From CAZRWD01 sp964603785 (lineage in GTDB: Bacteria > Fermentibacterota > Fermentibacteria > Fermentibacterales > Fermentibacteraceae), in assembly GCA_964603785.1 (NCBI GenBank), contig CAZRWD010000002.1, positions 62,001-126,000 on the forward strand: 64,000 bases of DNA. The letters are read 5' to 3'. The notes under the pieces are model-generated. The model ran no database searches, had not been told where the DNA came from, and worked only from the letters and a program-made list of their open reading frames with translations. Each line of letters opens with the position of its first letter. The first letter of the stretch is position 1. The translations under genes and the position numbers were made by a program. Positions 40,875 to 49,885 of the stretch are shown piece after piece.

Positions 40875-43199
40875 TCAGCGCTCGACGTAGCCGACGGCCC
40901 TGTCCTCGTCGCCGTCCATGATCACGGTGGCGGAGGCGCCCTGCACCTCGCGGCCCACCTTCACTACCCTGATCACCTCGTCCAGCCTTCCGCAATCGGG
41001 CACCAGCTTGCGCAGCTGGTTGTGCGACAGCCTGAAGAAGTCCTCGTTGAACACGGCTCCGGGGTCGTCGGGATAGAGGGGCAGGTACTTGATGTCCGCC
41101 TCGACCAGGTCCTGGAAGAAGTGGGTGCCGAAGGAGAGGTCGGGCACGTAGCCGCTCCTGGACCTGGCTATCTCCACCAGCATCGCCGTGTTGTTTATGT
41201 CGCTGTAGCCGACCCTGACCCCGAGCTTGATGTCCCCCCTGCTGCCCCACCTGCCGGGACCCATGAGTATGAACCGCCTTGCGGGCAGCCTCTGGTTGAG
41301 CGAACCCACGATCCTCCCGCAGGCGACGAGCTCCTCCATGCTCTCGAGCGCGTCGTATCCGGCCGGGTCCACGTAGACGAGGAACTCGATGCCCCTGACG
41401 ACCCCGCCGGTCACGAACCTCGAGGCGGTGAACAGTATATCCTTCTCGTCGAGGTTCCTGGGGATGTGGACCTCCTCCATGTCCCTGCTGTAGCTCTGCG
41501 GCCTGCACTGGAGGAGGCAGGGCGTCTGGATGTCCCCCTCGTACGCGAACTCGATGTCCACCGGGAAGCCGAGCTCGCGCTCGAGAACGGAGAGCATGGT
41601 GCTCATCTGCGGGATGAAGGGGCTCTGGGAGAGCAGCTTCTGGAAAGTCACCACGGGATACTGCTCCTCGATGTTGATCATCGTTCCCACGGGCGGGGTC
41701 AGATTGCCCTCCTCGAACAGCGAGATGATGTAGGACAGCGCCGGATAGTCGCGGGGGTGCTCCGCGACGAGCCTCTCGAACGGCACGGTCTCGAACCGCC
41801 TCGTCCTCAGGTTCACGACATCGACGTTCTTCTGGGCGTACCTGAGGATGTCCTCGTTGGTGAGGTTGACCCTCAGGCCGGGCTGTCCCGGGCTGACGAG
41901 CACCGGGTAGTCCTCCCCGATCCTGTCGACCGCCCGCGTGCCGAGCCCGGTGACGAGACGGATCACCCCGTCGTCGCGCCTTATCCTCGGCGACCAGCGG
42001 AACTCGTTCCTGCTGAAGGCGACGCCCGAGTAGGCCGGGAAGAAGTACCCTCCCACCCTGGTGCCCACCACCTCCTGTATCAGGATGGCCATCTCCTCGT
42101 GGAAGTCGAGGAGCCCGCGCTCCCGCCTGTACTCGATGGGGTCCGGCGCGAAGACGCTCGCATAGACCTCCGCCACGGCGTCGGCCAGGGCCTCCAGCCT
42201 CTCGCGCTTGGTTCCCTGGTTCGCCACGAAGAAGCTCTTGTACTTCCCCGCGAATGCCGATCCCATGCTGTCCTCGAGCAGGCTGGAGGACCGGACCACC
42301 AGGGGCGAGTCGCCGAAGTCGTCGAGGGCCATCGCCAGGCCGTTCATCACGTCCGACGGGAGGAAGGAGTTCTTGAAGATCTGCCGCAGGTACATGTACT
42401 CCTGCCTGATCTCCGACGGGTCGCTGTACTTGATCGAAAGGAGCTCCTCGAGGGCGTTGTGGTGGACGAACTCCAGGATGCCGTCGGAGGCTATGAACCA
42501 TGTCTTCGGGGTCTTCAGGTTGCGGAGGACGATGTTGTCGTTCTTGGCCGCCTGCAGCACGAGGTCGGCCCTGAAGAGCCCCGCGGCCTTCCCGCCCAGC
42601 TTCCCGTTGCCCGAGGCCGGTCCGATCGTGTGACGGAGGATGGCCGAGAAGTCGCTCACCGTGACATGCTTCTTCACTACGTCGATGTAGTCGAGGTCGT
42701 CCGTGAAGAACCTCCTGATCAGTGCGACCCTGATGCCCATGCGCTCCTCGGGGGCCAGGTTGCGCTGGGCCTCGGGAAGCATGCTGAAGCGCTGGAGGGC
42801 CTCCGATATCTGGGCCAGGGGGACGTCCCGCTTCTCGGCCGCAGAGGTGAGGAACCTCGTGTTCTCCAGCCGGAACCAGTTGAGGAGCATGCTGTTGATC
42901 TCGTCGGAGCTGAGCTCCTCCTCCGCTATGTTGAACACCTCGTCGATGAAGTCCTCGAGGGCCTCGTAGTCGATCCTGGGCATGGGCTGGTTCTCGTCGG
43001 CCGACTCGACGTCCCCGAGCCCCACGGTCCCCCTGCTGAGGAGCCTCTGCATGACGTCGCCCATCCTCCTCACGCCGCGCTTGAAGAGGTAGTTCATCAT
43101 CTTGCGGCCCAGACGCTTGACAAGAAGGGGGTTCGTCTCCCAGAGGAGGTCGACGATCACCTTCCACTCGGGTTTCGGCAGGGCTCCGTCGGGCGGCAT
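40875..43199 (-). CDS. PEP-synthase-like ATP-binding protein without receiver domains
   Basis: 774 residues. An N-terminal helical region of about 190 residues precedes a PPDK/PEP-synthase N-terminal ATP-grasp domain: GGKAAGLFRADLVL, VVRSSSLLEDSMGSAFAGKY, VVGTRVGGYFFPAYSGVAFS, and near the end GPGRWGSRGDIKLGV and FGTHFFQDLVEADI. The last two match segments of the protein at 28814-31792 (GPGRWGSSDPW, GSHFFQNM), so the two are paralogues. The swivelling phosphohistidine domain and PEP barrel are missing here too. ATG 43199 has GGAGGA directly upstream; the longer in-frame start at 43259 lacks one. Its biological role is not established. Confidence 0.75.
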   Translation of the reverse strand: MPPDGALPKPEWKVIVDLLWETNPLLVKRLGRKMMNYLFKRGVRRMGDVMQRLLSRGTVGLGDVESADENQPMPRIDYEALEDFIDEVFNIAEEELSSDEINSMLLNWFRLENTRFLTSAAEKRDVPLAQISEALQRFSMLPEAQRNLAPEERMGIRVALIRRFFTDDLDYIDVVKKHVTVSDFSAILRHTIGPASGNGKLGGKAAGLFRADLVLQAAKNDNIVLRNLKTPKTWFIASDGILEFVHHNALEELLSIKYSDPSEIRQEYMYLRQIFKNSFLPSDVMNGLAMALDDFGDSPLVVRSSSLLEDSMGSAFAGKYKSFFVANQGTKRERLEALADAVAEVYASVFAPDPIEYRRERGLLDFHEEMAILIQEVVGTRVGGYFFPAYSGVAFSRNEFRWSPRIRRDDGVIRLVTGLGTRAVDRIGEDYPVLVSPGQPGLRVNLTNEDILRYAQKNVDVVNLRTRRFETVPFERLVAEHPRDYPALSYIISLFEEGNLTPPVGTMINIEEQYPVVTFQKLLSQSPFIPQMSTMLSVLERELGFPVDIEFAYEGDIQTPCLLQCRPQSYSRDMEEVHIPRNLDEKDILFTASRFVTGGVVRGIEFLVYVDPAGYDALESMEELVACGRIVGSLNQRLPARRFILMGPGRWGSRGDIKLGVRVGYSDINNTAMLVEIARSRSGYVPDLSFGTHFFQDLVEADIKYLPLYPDDPGAVFNEDFFRLSHNQLRKLVPDCGRLDEVIRVVKVGREVQGASATVIMDGDEDRAVGYVER

Positions 43200-43266
43200 G
43201 TCTTCCTCCAGTCGTGTTGCGTCAGCCGGAAAGAGTAGTGATGCGGGCCCCCGTGTCAACAGGCGG

Positions 43267-44190
43267 TCAGTAGCCCAGGATCGTGACGGTCCCGTTCTGG
43301 GGGCTTGCGACGGCTGCCAGGGTTCCGTCGCCCGAGATGGCTATGTCCGATGGCGTTCCGAAGCCGGCGGTCGAGCGGACCTGCTCCCCGGACGAGGCGG
43401 CCACGACCAGGCCGGCACCGGGGCATCCGGCGTAGTAGAAGGCGCTGTCCGGCGTGCAGGCTCCGCATGCGGGAACGTCGGGGAAGGTGACTAGGATATC
43501 CACCCCCATGCCGGAATTGGAGAACACCCACAGCTCGTTGCCGCCTTCCAGCGCCGCACCGGTGCGCCCGCTGCCCGCGGCGAAGAGGTCGACGGGCGGC
43601 GAGGGAAGGTCGAAGTCCGCGAGCCTCGTCCCGTCGGAGAGGTCGAACCTCGCCGCCACGGTCGAGTCGCACATGACGAGCTGTCCCAGGGACAGGTCCA
43701 CGACGGCCGCCAGCGGAGCCTGCATGTCGGTCGTGATGACCTCGAGAGGGGTGCCGGCGGCACTGAAGGAGGAGATCGAGCCGTCTCCGTGCACGACCAG
43801 GAAGCCGCCCGCCGGAGAGGGCTCCACTGCAGCCCCGGGTCCGTCCAGGGTGACGGTGGTGACGGCCTGCCCCGGAGCCGCGACGAAGAGCTCCCCGGCC
43901 GTCAGGAAGGCGCAGGCGGACCCGTAGGAGGAGAAGGCGGCGTCCGGGACCAGGTCCGGCATCGGGATCGCCTCGGCCTGGTCTCCTCCCCAGTTGACCA
44001 GGAGGCCTCCCTCGCAGACGCAGGCCCAGGCGGCGCCGGATGGTGCGAATGTGCAGGCCGCGGGCTCCCCGAGGCTGTCCGTCGGGAACGATGCGACATA
44101 CTCGAACGGATAGCCCGGATCCGAGGCCGGGCCGAACAGGCAGCCCGAATGGAGGGCGAGGATGACGGGCAGGGCGATTCGACGGGCCAT
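43267..44190 (-). CDS. Exported beta-propeller-like protein, possible lipoprotein
   Basis: 307 residues. The N-terminus MARRIALPVILALHSGC is short and hydrophobic and could end in a lipobox, although His at -3 is unusual. The rest is a series of about six beta-rich repeats with SGDGTLAAVASPQNG- and GDGSISSFSAAG-type turns, suggesting a WD40/NHL-like propeller. No enzyme motif is seen. The start overlaps the stop of the preceding small exported gene (TGATG), so the two are coupled. Confidence 0.62.
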   Translation of the reverse strand: MARRIALPVILALHSGCLFGPASDPGYPFEYVASFPTDSLGEPAACTFAPSGAAWACVCEGGLLVNWGGDQAEAIPMPDLVPDAAFSSYGSACAFLTAGELFVAAPGQAVTTVTLDGPGAAVEPSPAGGFLVVHGDGSISSFSAAGTPLEVITTDMQAPLAAVVDLSLGQLVMCDSTVAARFDLSDGTRLADFDLPSPPVDLFAAGSGRTGAALEGGNELWVFSNSGMGVDILVTFPDVPACGACTPDSAFYYAGCPGAGLVVAASSGEQVRSTAGFGTPSDIAISGDGTLAAVASPQNGTVTILGY

Positions 44191-44660
44191 CAGTCGACCA
44201 TGCAGGCGCCCGCCAGATCCTCCACGACGGCCGCCTGCGCCTCGATCCCCCTGTCGAGGGTCTCGATGACCGCGGCCCCCTCACCCTCGAGCACGGCCAC
44301 CCTCCGCTCCAGCACGAGTATGCGGAGCTGCTGCGCCTCGATGAAACCCCTCAGATAGTTGGGCCAGTTCACGAATCCGATGTTCTGCTCCTCCCACCAC
44401 GTGTTCCCGACGGAGGCGAGGAGGGAGGGGTGTATGCTGACGTAGGGGGTGGTCTCCACGATCTGACCCATGTGGTCCAGACCCGCGGCGTCGAGGATGG
44501 CGGAGGTCAGGTCCCTGAAGCTTGCCAGGGAGTTCTCGATGCTGCCCAGCATCTGCAGGGCCGTATCCCTGTCGAACTGCAGGAAGTCCTGAGCGGAGCC
44601 GGCGGGGCGCGAAACGGGACCCGCCAGCAGGCACATCAGAGCCATGGTCGCAACTGTCAT
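44190..44660 (-). CDS. Small exported protein of unknown function
   Basis: 156 residues. A signal-peptide-like start (MTVATMALMCLLAGPV...GSA) is followed by a mostly helical mature part, with a heptad-like segment (about 108-150, LRILVLERRVAVLEGEG) that could be a coiled coil. I do not recognise a family. ATG 44660 has GGAGGA five bases upstream. It is followed by the beta-propeller-like gene and preceded by the tandem-repeat gene, all on one strand. Confidence 0.62.
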   Translation of the reverse strand: MTVATMALMCLLAGPVSRPAGSAQDFLQFDRDTALQMLGSIENSLASFRDLTSAILDAAGLDHMGQIVETTPYVSIHPSLLASVGNTWWEEQNIGFVNWPNYLRGFIEAQQLRILVLERRVAVLEGEGAAVIETLDRGIEAQAAVVEDLAGACMVD

Positions 44661-44709
44661 CGCATCCTCCGGCCGGGTCCGTCCCCGGCTTCCGGGCGTG
44701 CCCCGGGGT

Positions 44710-45042
44710 TCAGTGCAGTCTCTCCTGCCATTCGCTCCCGCCCTCCCAGCCGGCCTGGTACTCGTACTCGACGAAGAAGACCTCCAGGTCGGCCTGGTAC
44801 TCGTAGTCGACGTAGTGGATCAGCACATCGGCCTGGTACTCGTACTCGACGAAGAACCATACCTCGTCGAGGCCCTCGGCCTGGTATCCGTAGTCGCAGA
44901 CGTACACGCAGAGGTCGGCCTGGTACTCGTAGTCGCAGACATGCACGCACAGGTCGGCCTGGTACTCGTAGTCGCAGACGAACACGCTCCCTGCCGCGCC
45001 GGTCGCTGCGAGCACCGCGGCAATCGCCATCGAGATCCTCAT
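44710..45042 (-). CDS. Exported 13-residue tandem-repeat protein (DUF6150-like)
   Basis: 110 residues. A signal peptide of about 19 residues (MRISMAIAAVLAATGAAGS) precedes six units built on xVCDYEYQADLxV: Tyr-x-Tyr-Gln-Ala-Asp is near-invariant, with alternating Cys- and Glu/Asp-led units. One unit carries a three-residue insertion (YQAEGLDEVWF). The unit resembles the YxSQAD repeats of DUF6150 as I recall them. Alternating hydrophobic residues suggest stacked beta-hairpins. Three Cys lead the first three units and could be surface thiols or metal ligands. Function unknown. Confidence 0.75.
   Translation of the reverse strand: MRISMAIAAVLAATGAAGSVFVCDYEYQADLCVHVCDYEYQADLCVYVCDYGYQAEGLDEVWFFVEYEYQADVLIHYVDYEYQADLEVFFVEYEYQAGWEGGSEWQERLH
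44752..44990. repeat. Six in-frame tandem repeats of 39 bp (one of 48 bp)
   Basis: Units beginning GGCCTGGTA start at 44752, 44791, 44830, 44878, 44917 and 44956, giving spacings of 39, 39, 48, 39 and 39. All are in frame and encode the 13-residue repeat of the minus-strand gene. They are too similar and coding to be a CRISPR array. Confidence 0.9.
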
Positions 45043-45079
45043 CCGGGTCCTCCCTCCGGAACTCGTGTCCGGGCGGTTC

Positions 45080-45730
45080 TCACTGCGCCGTCACCCCCGC
45101 CGGGCGCCCGACCGGCATGACGCAGACGGGCACAAGGCCGTCCTCCAGGTCCAGGGCCTCCGAGACCCCGTCGTCGTCGAAGGCCCCGACGGCTACCGTA
45201 CCGAGACCCATCGACGCGCAGGCCAGGTAGATGTTCTGGCAGGAGCAGCCCGCCTCCATCAGTACATACCTCCCGCCCCGCAGACCATACCTCTCCGAGG
45301 TTATCGACGGTACCGCACAGATGACGATCGAGGCAGGGGCCGAGGCCACCCAGGGCTGGCCCAGGCAGGCGTCCGCCAGGGCTGGTCTGGGATCCCCCGC
45401 CGCAAGAGGCTCGGGAGGCCCGCCGGACGGATCGTGGAGATAGACGCCGGGCTCGAGACCTTCCACATCTCCCGCCGCGAGCAGGAGCCTGAGGGGATAC
45501 AGCGCGCCGGCCGAGGGAACGGTCATCCTCCCGTCCGCCAGGTCTCCGCACCCGGCCCACAGGAGCGCCCTGACCTCGGACAGGGCGAGAGCCGAGTCTG
45601 CGTACAGCCGCACCGAGCGGCGGCTCTCCAGAAGCTCGGTGAAAGCACCCGGCAGAGCCTCACCGGACAGCGAGGAGGCCGCCAGGGCGGCGACCAGGAC
45701 CGGGGCGGCCGCGGCCGGTGCGCAGATCAT
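45080..45730 (-). CDS. SagB-type nitroreductase-like flavoprotein
   Basis: 216 residues of the nitroreductase fold: LLESRRSVRLYADSALALSE at the N-terminal FMN-binding region, VPSAGALYPLRL (a SagB-type hallmark) and GCSCQNIYLACASMGLGTVA at the dimer/FMN site. A hydrophobic stretch at residues 4-25 precedes the fold and could be a signal, although no basic residue leads it. Substrate unknown; SagB relatives oxidise peptide azolines, others reduce quinones or nitro groups. ATG 45730 overlaps the propeller-lipoprotein stop (ATGA). An upstream in-frame extension is a shadow of that gene. Confidence 0.8.
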   Translation of the reverse strand: MICAPAAAAPVLVAALAASSLSGEALPGAFTELLESRRSVRLYADSALALSEVRALLWAGCGDLADGRMTVPSAGALYPLRLLLAAGDVEGLEPGVYLHDPSGGPPEPLAAGDPRPALADACLGQPWVASAPASIVICAVPSITSERYGLRGGRYVLMEAGCSCQNIYLACASMGLGTVAVGAFDDDGVSEALDLEDGLVPVCVMPVGRPAGVTAQ

Positions 45731-46665
45731 TCGGGATCGAACCAGATGATCCTGAGGTCGACGACCCCGTAGCCGCACTGGGCGTACAGCCTGCCGTCGG
45801 AACCGACGTCCAGGCCCCAGGCATGGTAGGAGCCGCCGTCCGGCACCTCGGAGGTGATGTCGATCACCCCCAGCTGACTCCACCCCTCGTCGTAGTACCT
45901 TATCTGGCTTCCGTTCTCGTCTTCCATGGACACGAACACGGTCCCGTCGGGTCCGACCGCTATGCCCGAGATCTCGAGATCGAACTGGTGGTCGCCCAGG
46001 TGTTCGCCCGCCTGGCCGTACACCCTCACGATGTCGTCCGAGCACAGCAGGTAGAGGTCCCCGGAGGGCGACACGTCGAACGCGTCTATGTAGGGCTCGT
46101 CGAGGTAGTTCATGTCGGGGACCGTCCACTCGGTCGACAGGATGCCCGCCCACATGTGGATCTGCACCTGGTCGGTGATCAGGTCGATCACCGCCACGTC
46201 GCCTTCCGGCAGGACCCTTATCCAGGCCAGCTCCTCGAACTGGCCGGGGCCGTATCCGTATTCGCCCCACTGGCCGAGATAGTCGCCGCTCTCCGAGAAG
46301 CTGTAGACCAGATACCCGGTATGGTCGCCCACGAAGACCGTGCCTCCGAAGCAGTCTATGCTCCAGGGCTCGTCCAGGCCCGCGCCCCCGGGGACGTCGG
46401 AGGTGTCTATCACCCCCAGGTAGGCCCCTTCGGGATCGAAGATCTCCACCCTGCGGTTCCCCCAGTCGGCCACGAGCACGTTGCCGCTCGAGGGGGACAC
46501 GGTGAACTGGTAGATGTCCCAGAACTCGCCCTGGCCCGAGCCCCTCGCCCCGAACCAGCCTCCGAAGGAATAGTCGCCGCCCGACGGTCCCGAGGGCCCG
46601 CCCCCGCCGTCCCCGCAGGCGATGAAGGCCAGGACGGCGAAGATCGCCAAAGGACGAGATCCCAT
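45727..46665 (-). CDS. NHL-repeat beta-propeller lipoprotein
   Basis: 312 residues. The N-terminus MGSRPLAIFAVLAFIACGDGG ends in a plausible lipobox with Cys 17. Five or six NHL-like repeats follow, with turns such as GNVLVADWGNRRVEIFD, GDVAVIDLITDQVQ and GLDVGSDGRLYAQCG. NHL propellers usually bind proteins or ligands; no catalytic role is visible. First gene of a two-gene unit with the nitroreductase, transcribed divergently from the GGDEF gene. Confidence 0.75.
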   Translation of the reverse strand: MGSRPLAIFAVLAFIACGDGGGGPSGPSGGDYSFGGWFGARGSGQGEFWDIYQFTVSPSSGNVLVADWGNRRVEIFDPEGAYLGVIDTSDVPGGAGLDEPWSIDCFGGTVFVGDHTGYLVYSFSESGDYLGQWGEYGYGPGQFEELAWIRVLPEGDVAVIDLITDQVQIHMWAGILSTEWTVPDMNYLDEPYIDAFDVSPSGDLYLLCSDDIVRVYGQAGEHLGDHQFDLEISGIAVGPDGTVFVSMEDENGSQIRYYDEGWSQLGVIDITSEVPDGGSYHAWGLDVGSDGRLYAQCGYGVVDLRIIWFDPE

Positions 46666-46714
46666 GATCCACCCCTCCCCGTTCGCGCCCCTGGCCTCCT
46701 GAGGAGCGCAGACC

Positions 46715-46720
46715 TAGAAT
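46715..46720 (+). promoter_or_regulatory. Candidate -10 box for the GGDEF-STAND-TPR gene
   Basis: TAGAAT is five of six to TATAAT and lies about 14 bases before the GGAGGT ribosome site (46735-46740) of the gene starting at 46745. No clear -35 is seen. Confidence 0.4.
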
Positions 46721-46744
46721 AAACCGGCGTGGATGGAGGTCCCG

Positions 46745-49700
46745 ATGATCCCTGGCATGCCCTTCGATAATCTGGACAGCACCGGGCTGCAAGGCAAGGA
46801 GTACGAGGACCAGCTGACGGGCCTGCCCAACAGGCGCTACCTCGACAGGATCCTCGACGGCCTGGTGGATGCGGGCGAAGGGTTCGCCCTGCTCTTCATC
46901 GACCTCGACAACTTCAAGACCGTGAACGACACGCTCGGCCACATCACGGGCGACGAGGTCCTCGTGGAGTTCGCATCTCTCCTGCGGAGGTCCGTGAGGC
47001 CGGGGGACCTGGTGGGCAGGTACGGCGGCGACGAGTTCGTCGTGATCGCCCCCGCCCCGGGCGGGACCGACTCCGGGGCGCTGGCCGGGCGCATATCGTC
47101 CGTGACCTCGGAACTACTCTCGCCTCGATGGAACGTCTCCGCCAGCATCGGTCTCGCCTGTCATCCCGAGGATGCGCGGACGAAGCGCGACCTGCTCATC
47201 GCGGCGGATACGGCCATGTACGCGGCGAAGGCCGCGGGGCGTGCCCGCTGGATGAGATCCTGCCCCGGTCAGCCGGGACCCGTCTGGAACGAGGACGTCT
47301 TCGTCGGCAGAAGGCGCCAGATCGCGATGCTCGAGGAGCAGTCCGCCCGACCCGGCAGCCTGACCATAGTCAGGGGCGACATAGGAACCGGGAAGACCTC
47401 TCTCCTGAAGGCGTTCCTGGCACGGCGGGAGATGAGGACCCTCCTCCTCAACTGCAGGCCGGAGTTCTCCAGGATACCCTATGCACCGCTCATCGGCGGG
47501 ATACGATCCGCCGTCCGGGTCATGGGCGCACCGTCACTGCCGCACCAGTGGTCCAGGATACTCGGCACGGTCTTCCCCGACGTCTTCCCGGAGGCGGGCC
47601 CGGTGGACGGGAACATGGAGAAGGTGGTTCTCCTCGAAGCTCTTGCCGCCCTCCTGCGACAGTGGTCCCCCCTGTTCGTGGTGGTCGAGGATTCGCAATG
47701 GCTCGACGGGGAGTCGGCCGAGTTCCTCTCCTACATGCTGCAGTTCGCCGAGGATTCGTCGATGGGGCTCTGCATGCTCCTGCGGACCGGCGAGCCCCTC
47801 CGGGCGGAAGGCTCCGCCGACGGGCTCCTCTCGTCCCCCGCCGCCGTGGGGATCGAGCTCGAGCCCCTCGACGAGCGCGAGATACTCGAGCTCGTGAGGG
47901 GATGCCTGGGCGTGCCGAGGATATCGAGGGAGCTGGCGGACCTGACCATGAAGGTGTCGGGGGGGATGCCCCTCTTCGCCAAGGAGTTCCTGCGCACCAT
48001 CCTGGAAGGCGGAAGGGTGTTCCTGGAGGACGGGACGGCCAGGCTCCCGGAGATCGACACCCCGCCTCTGAGCAGGAAGATCAGGGAGATCGCCTCCGCG
48101 AAGCTCTGCCGGCTGGAGGCCGGGGACAGGGACATCCTCGCCGCGGCGGCCGCGGCCGGGGGGGTCTTCGACCAGGCCCTCCTGTCCAGGGCCTCGGGAT
48201 GCCCCGAGGGGGATGTCCTGACGGCGCTCGACCGGGCCGCGGCCATGGGCCTCGTCGAGAGGCATCCCGTGGACCCTCTCTCCTTCGCCTTCAGCAACCT
48301 CGCGTACAGGGAGGAGATCGCCAGGTCGGCGGGTCCGGCGATGTCCAGGAGGATCAACCTGTCCCTGGGCGAGTGGTACGCGACGGTGGAGAACCATCAT
48401 CTCGCCTCCCTGGCCTTCGAGAGGGCCGGCGATCCCGGCCGGGCGGCCGAGGAGAGCTTCAGGGCGGGTCTCGTCGCGAGGGACAGGAAGCTCCTCCAGG
48501 AGGCCGCGGTCCACTTCGGCAAGGCGGTCGACCTGCTTGACGCGCTTCCGGCGCATGACAGGACCAGGGAGCTGAGGCTGGCCTTCGAGAAGCATCTCGC
48601 GGAGGCCCTCGTGGGTACCGGGCAGATCGACCTGGCCAGGAGCCACTATCTCGTCGCCGCGGAACTGCTGGACAGGGCCGGCGACGGGGATCAGTCGACC
48701 TGGCATCGGATAGTGGCGGCGGACATGCTGAGGATAGGCGGGCGGGCGGCACAGGCCGCACTCGAGCTGATGGGCCTCGAGGACCGTGCGGGGGAGGAGC
48801 GCCTGCTCCTCATACTCCTGAAGGAGATAGACTCCTTTACGAGGATCGGGGACCTCGAGAGGGCGGAGAACGCCAGACTCCGACTCGATGCGCTCATGGA
48901 GAGGATGCGGGACAGGATCGAGCCCTTCACGGCCGACATCAGCCACAAGATGATCCTGTACCACCTCTCGCGGCTGGAGTATGCGGAGGCGGAGAGACAT
49001 GCACGGATCTGCCTCTCCACGCCCCACAGCCAGTCGGCTGACTGGTACTACCATAACGACATAGCCGAGGCCTACTCGCTCACGGGCAGGCTCCCGCTCG
49101 CGGAGAGGCATTTCGCCCATGCCGCGGAGGCGGCCAGGGAGCTTCCCAGCATCTGGGGGCTGGCATGGGTGCTGGTGAACAGTGCCGCCCTCTCGAGGAT
49201 GAGGTTCAGGCTGAGGAGGGCATGGGAGGGTCTGGACGAGGCGGAGGGCCTGGCGGCCAGGACGAGCGACATGCCTCTGCGTTCATGCATCGAGCTGCTC
49301 CGCGGCAGGATCCTCCTGGACAGGGGAATCGCCGGGGAGGCCTCCGAGCGCTTCGAGCACGCCGACGAGCTGTCGCGCCAGGCTTCGATAGACTATTTCC
49401 GCTCACTCGTGCATTCCGCCTCGGGAAGGACGGAGGAGGCGCTCGAGACGGCGGAGCTGGCCGGAGAACTCGCCTGCAGGCAGGACAGGGTTCTCGAACT
49501 CGAGAGCGGAACCCTCCTCTCGAGGGACGACATCCGCGTCCAGCTAGAGAGGGCGAGGCTGGACTGCGGCGACCCGGACGCCCTCGGGCGCCTGGTGGAA
49601 TCCTTGCCGCACATCCACCACAGGGCCGCGGTCAGGGCTGCCGGGTATGCCGCAACCCGCCTGCACTCGATGGGGTGCGTGGAGGAGGCCTCGAGGATTG

Positions 49701-49885
49701 CCCGCCAGGTCCTCTCGCTTCCGATGGCCAGGTTCGAGACCAGGGAGGTCTACTTCCTCTACGCTTCGATGGCCGCGTGGGACGAGGCCTCGGCATCCAG
49801 GGCGGCCCGGCTGGCCGCCCTCTGCGGTTATCAGCCGCTCGGGCGGGATCCCTCCCCGGCGGACCGGCCGGCATCCCCCCGATGA
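46745..49885 (+). CDS. GGDEF diguanylate cyclase fused to a STAND-type ATPase and TPR repeats
   Basis: 1046 residues. GGDEF domain at about 10-175: DQLTGLPNRRYLDRIL, LFIDLDNFKTVND, intact catalytic GRYGGDEF and an RxxD inhibitory site (RPGD) five residues before it. A P-loop AAA/STAND domain follows at about 180-480 (Walker A GDIGTGKTS, Walker B LFVVVEDSQW). The remainder is helical TPR-like repeats. MalT-like STAND proteins use TPRs as ligand sensors, so this may link an unknown signal to cyclic-di-GMP synthesis (inference). No DNA-binding domain is seen. ATG 46745 is chosen by GGAGGT upstream; ATG 46733 is also in frame. Confidence 0.88.
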   Translation: MIPGMPFDNLDSTGLQGKEYEDQLTGLPNRRYLDRILDGLVDAGEGFALLFIDLDNFKTVNDTLGHITGDEVLVEFASLLRRSVRPGDLVGRYGGDEFVVIAPAPGGTDSGALAGRISSVTSELLSPRWNVSASIGLACHPEDARTKRDLLIAADTAMYAAKAAGRARWMRSCPGQPGPVWNEDVFVGRRRQIAMLEEQSARPGSLTIVRGDIGTGKTSLLKAFLARREMRTLLLNCRPEFSRIPYAPLIGGIRSAVRVMGAPSLPHQWSRILGTVFPDVFPEAGPVDGNMEKVVLLEALAALLRQWSPLFVVVEDSQWLDGESAEFLSYMLQFAEDSSMGLCMLLRTGEPLRAEGSADGLLSSPAAVGIELEPLDEREILELVRGCLGVPRISRELADLTMKVSGGMPLFAKEFLRTILEGGRVFLEDGTARLPEIDTPPLSRKIREIASAKLCRLEAGDRDILAAAAAAGGVFDQALLSRASGCPEGDVLTALDRAAAMGLVERHPVDPLSFAFSNLAYREEIARSAGPAMSRRINLSLGEWYATVENHHLASLAFERAGDPGRAAEESFRAGLVARDRKLLQEAAVHFGKAVDLLDALPAHDRTRELRLAFEKHLAEALVGTGQIDLARSHYLVAAELLDRAGDGDQSTWHRIVAADMLRIGGRAAQAALELMGLEDRAGEERLLLILLKEIDSFTRIGDLERAENARLRLDALMERMRDRIEPFTADISHKMILYHLSRLEYAEAERHARICLSTPHSQSADWYYHNDIAEAYSLTGRLPLAERHFAHAAEAARELPSIWGLAWVLVNSAALSRMRFRLRRAWEGLDEAEGLAARTSDMPLRSCIELLRGRILLDRGIAGEASERFEHADELSRQASIDYFRSLVHSASGRTEEALETAELAGELACRQDRVLELESGTLLSRDDIRVQLERARLDCGDPDALGRLVESLPHIHHRAAVRAAGYAATRLHSMGCVEEASRIARQVLSLPMARFETREVYFLYASMAAWDEASASRAARLAALCGYQPLGRDPSPADRPASPR

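Noticed and set aside
43199..43259. An upstream start at 43259 for the second PEP-synthase-like gene
   Set aside because: It has no ribosome site, whereas ATG 43199 has GGAGGA at the right distance.
44752..44990. A CRISPR array
   Set aside because: The repeats have no unique spacers, are in frame and encode a regular protein repeat after a signal peptide.
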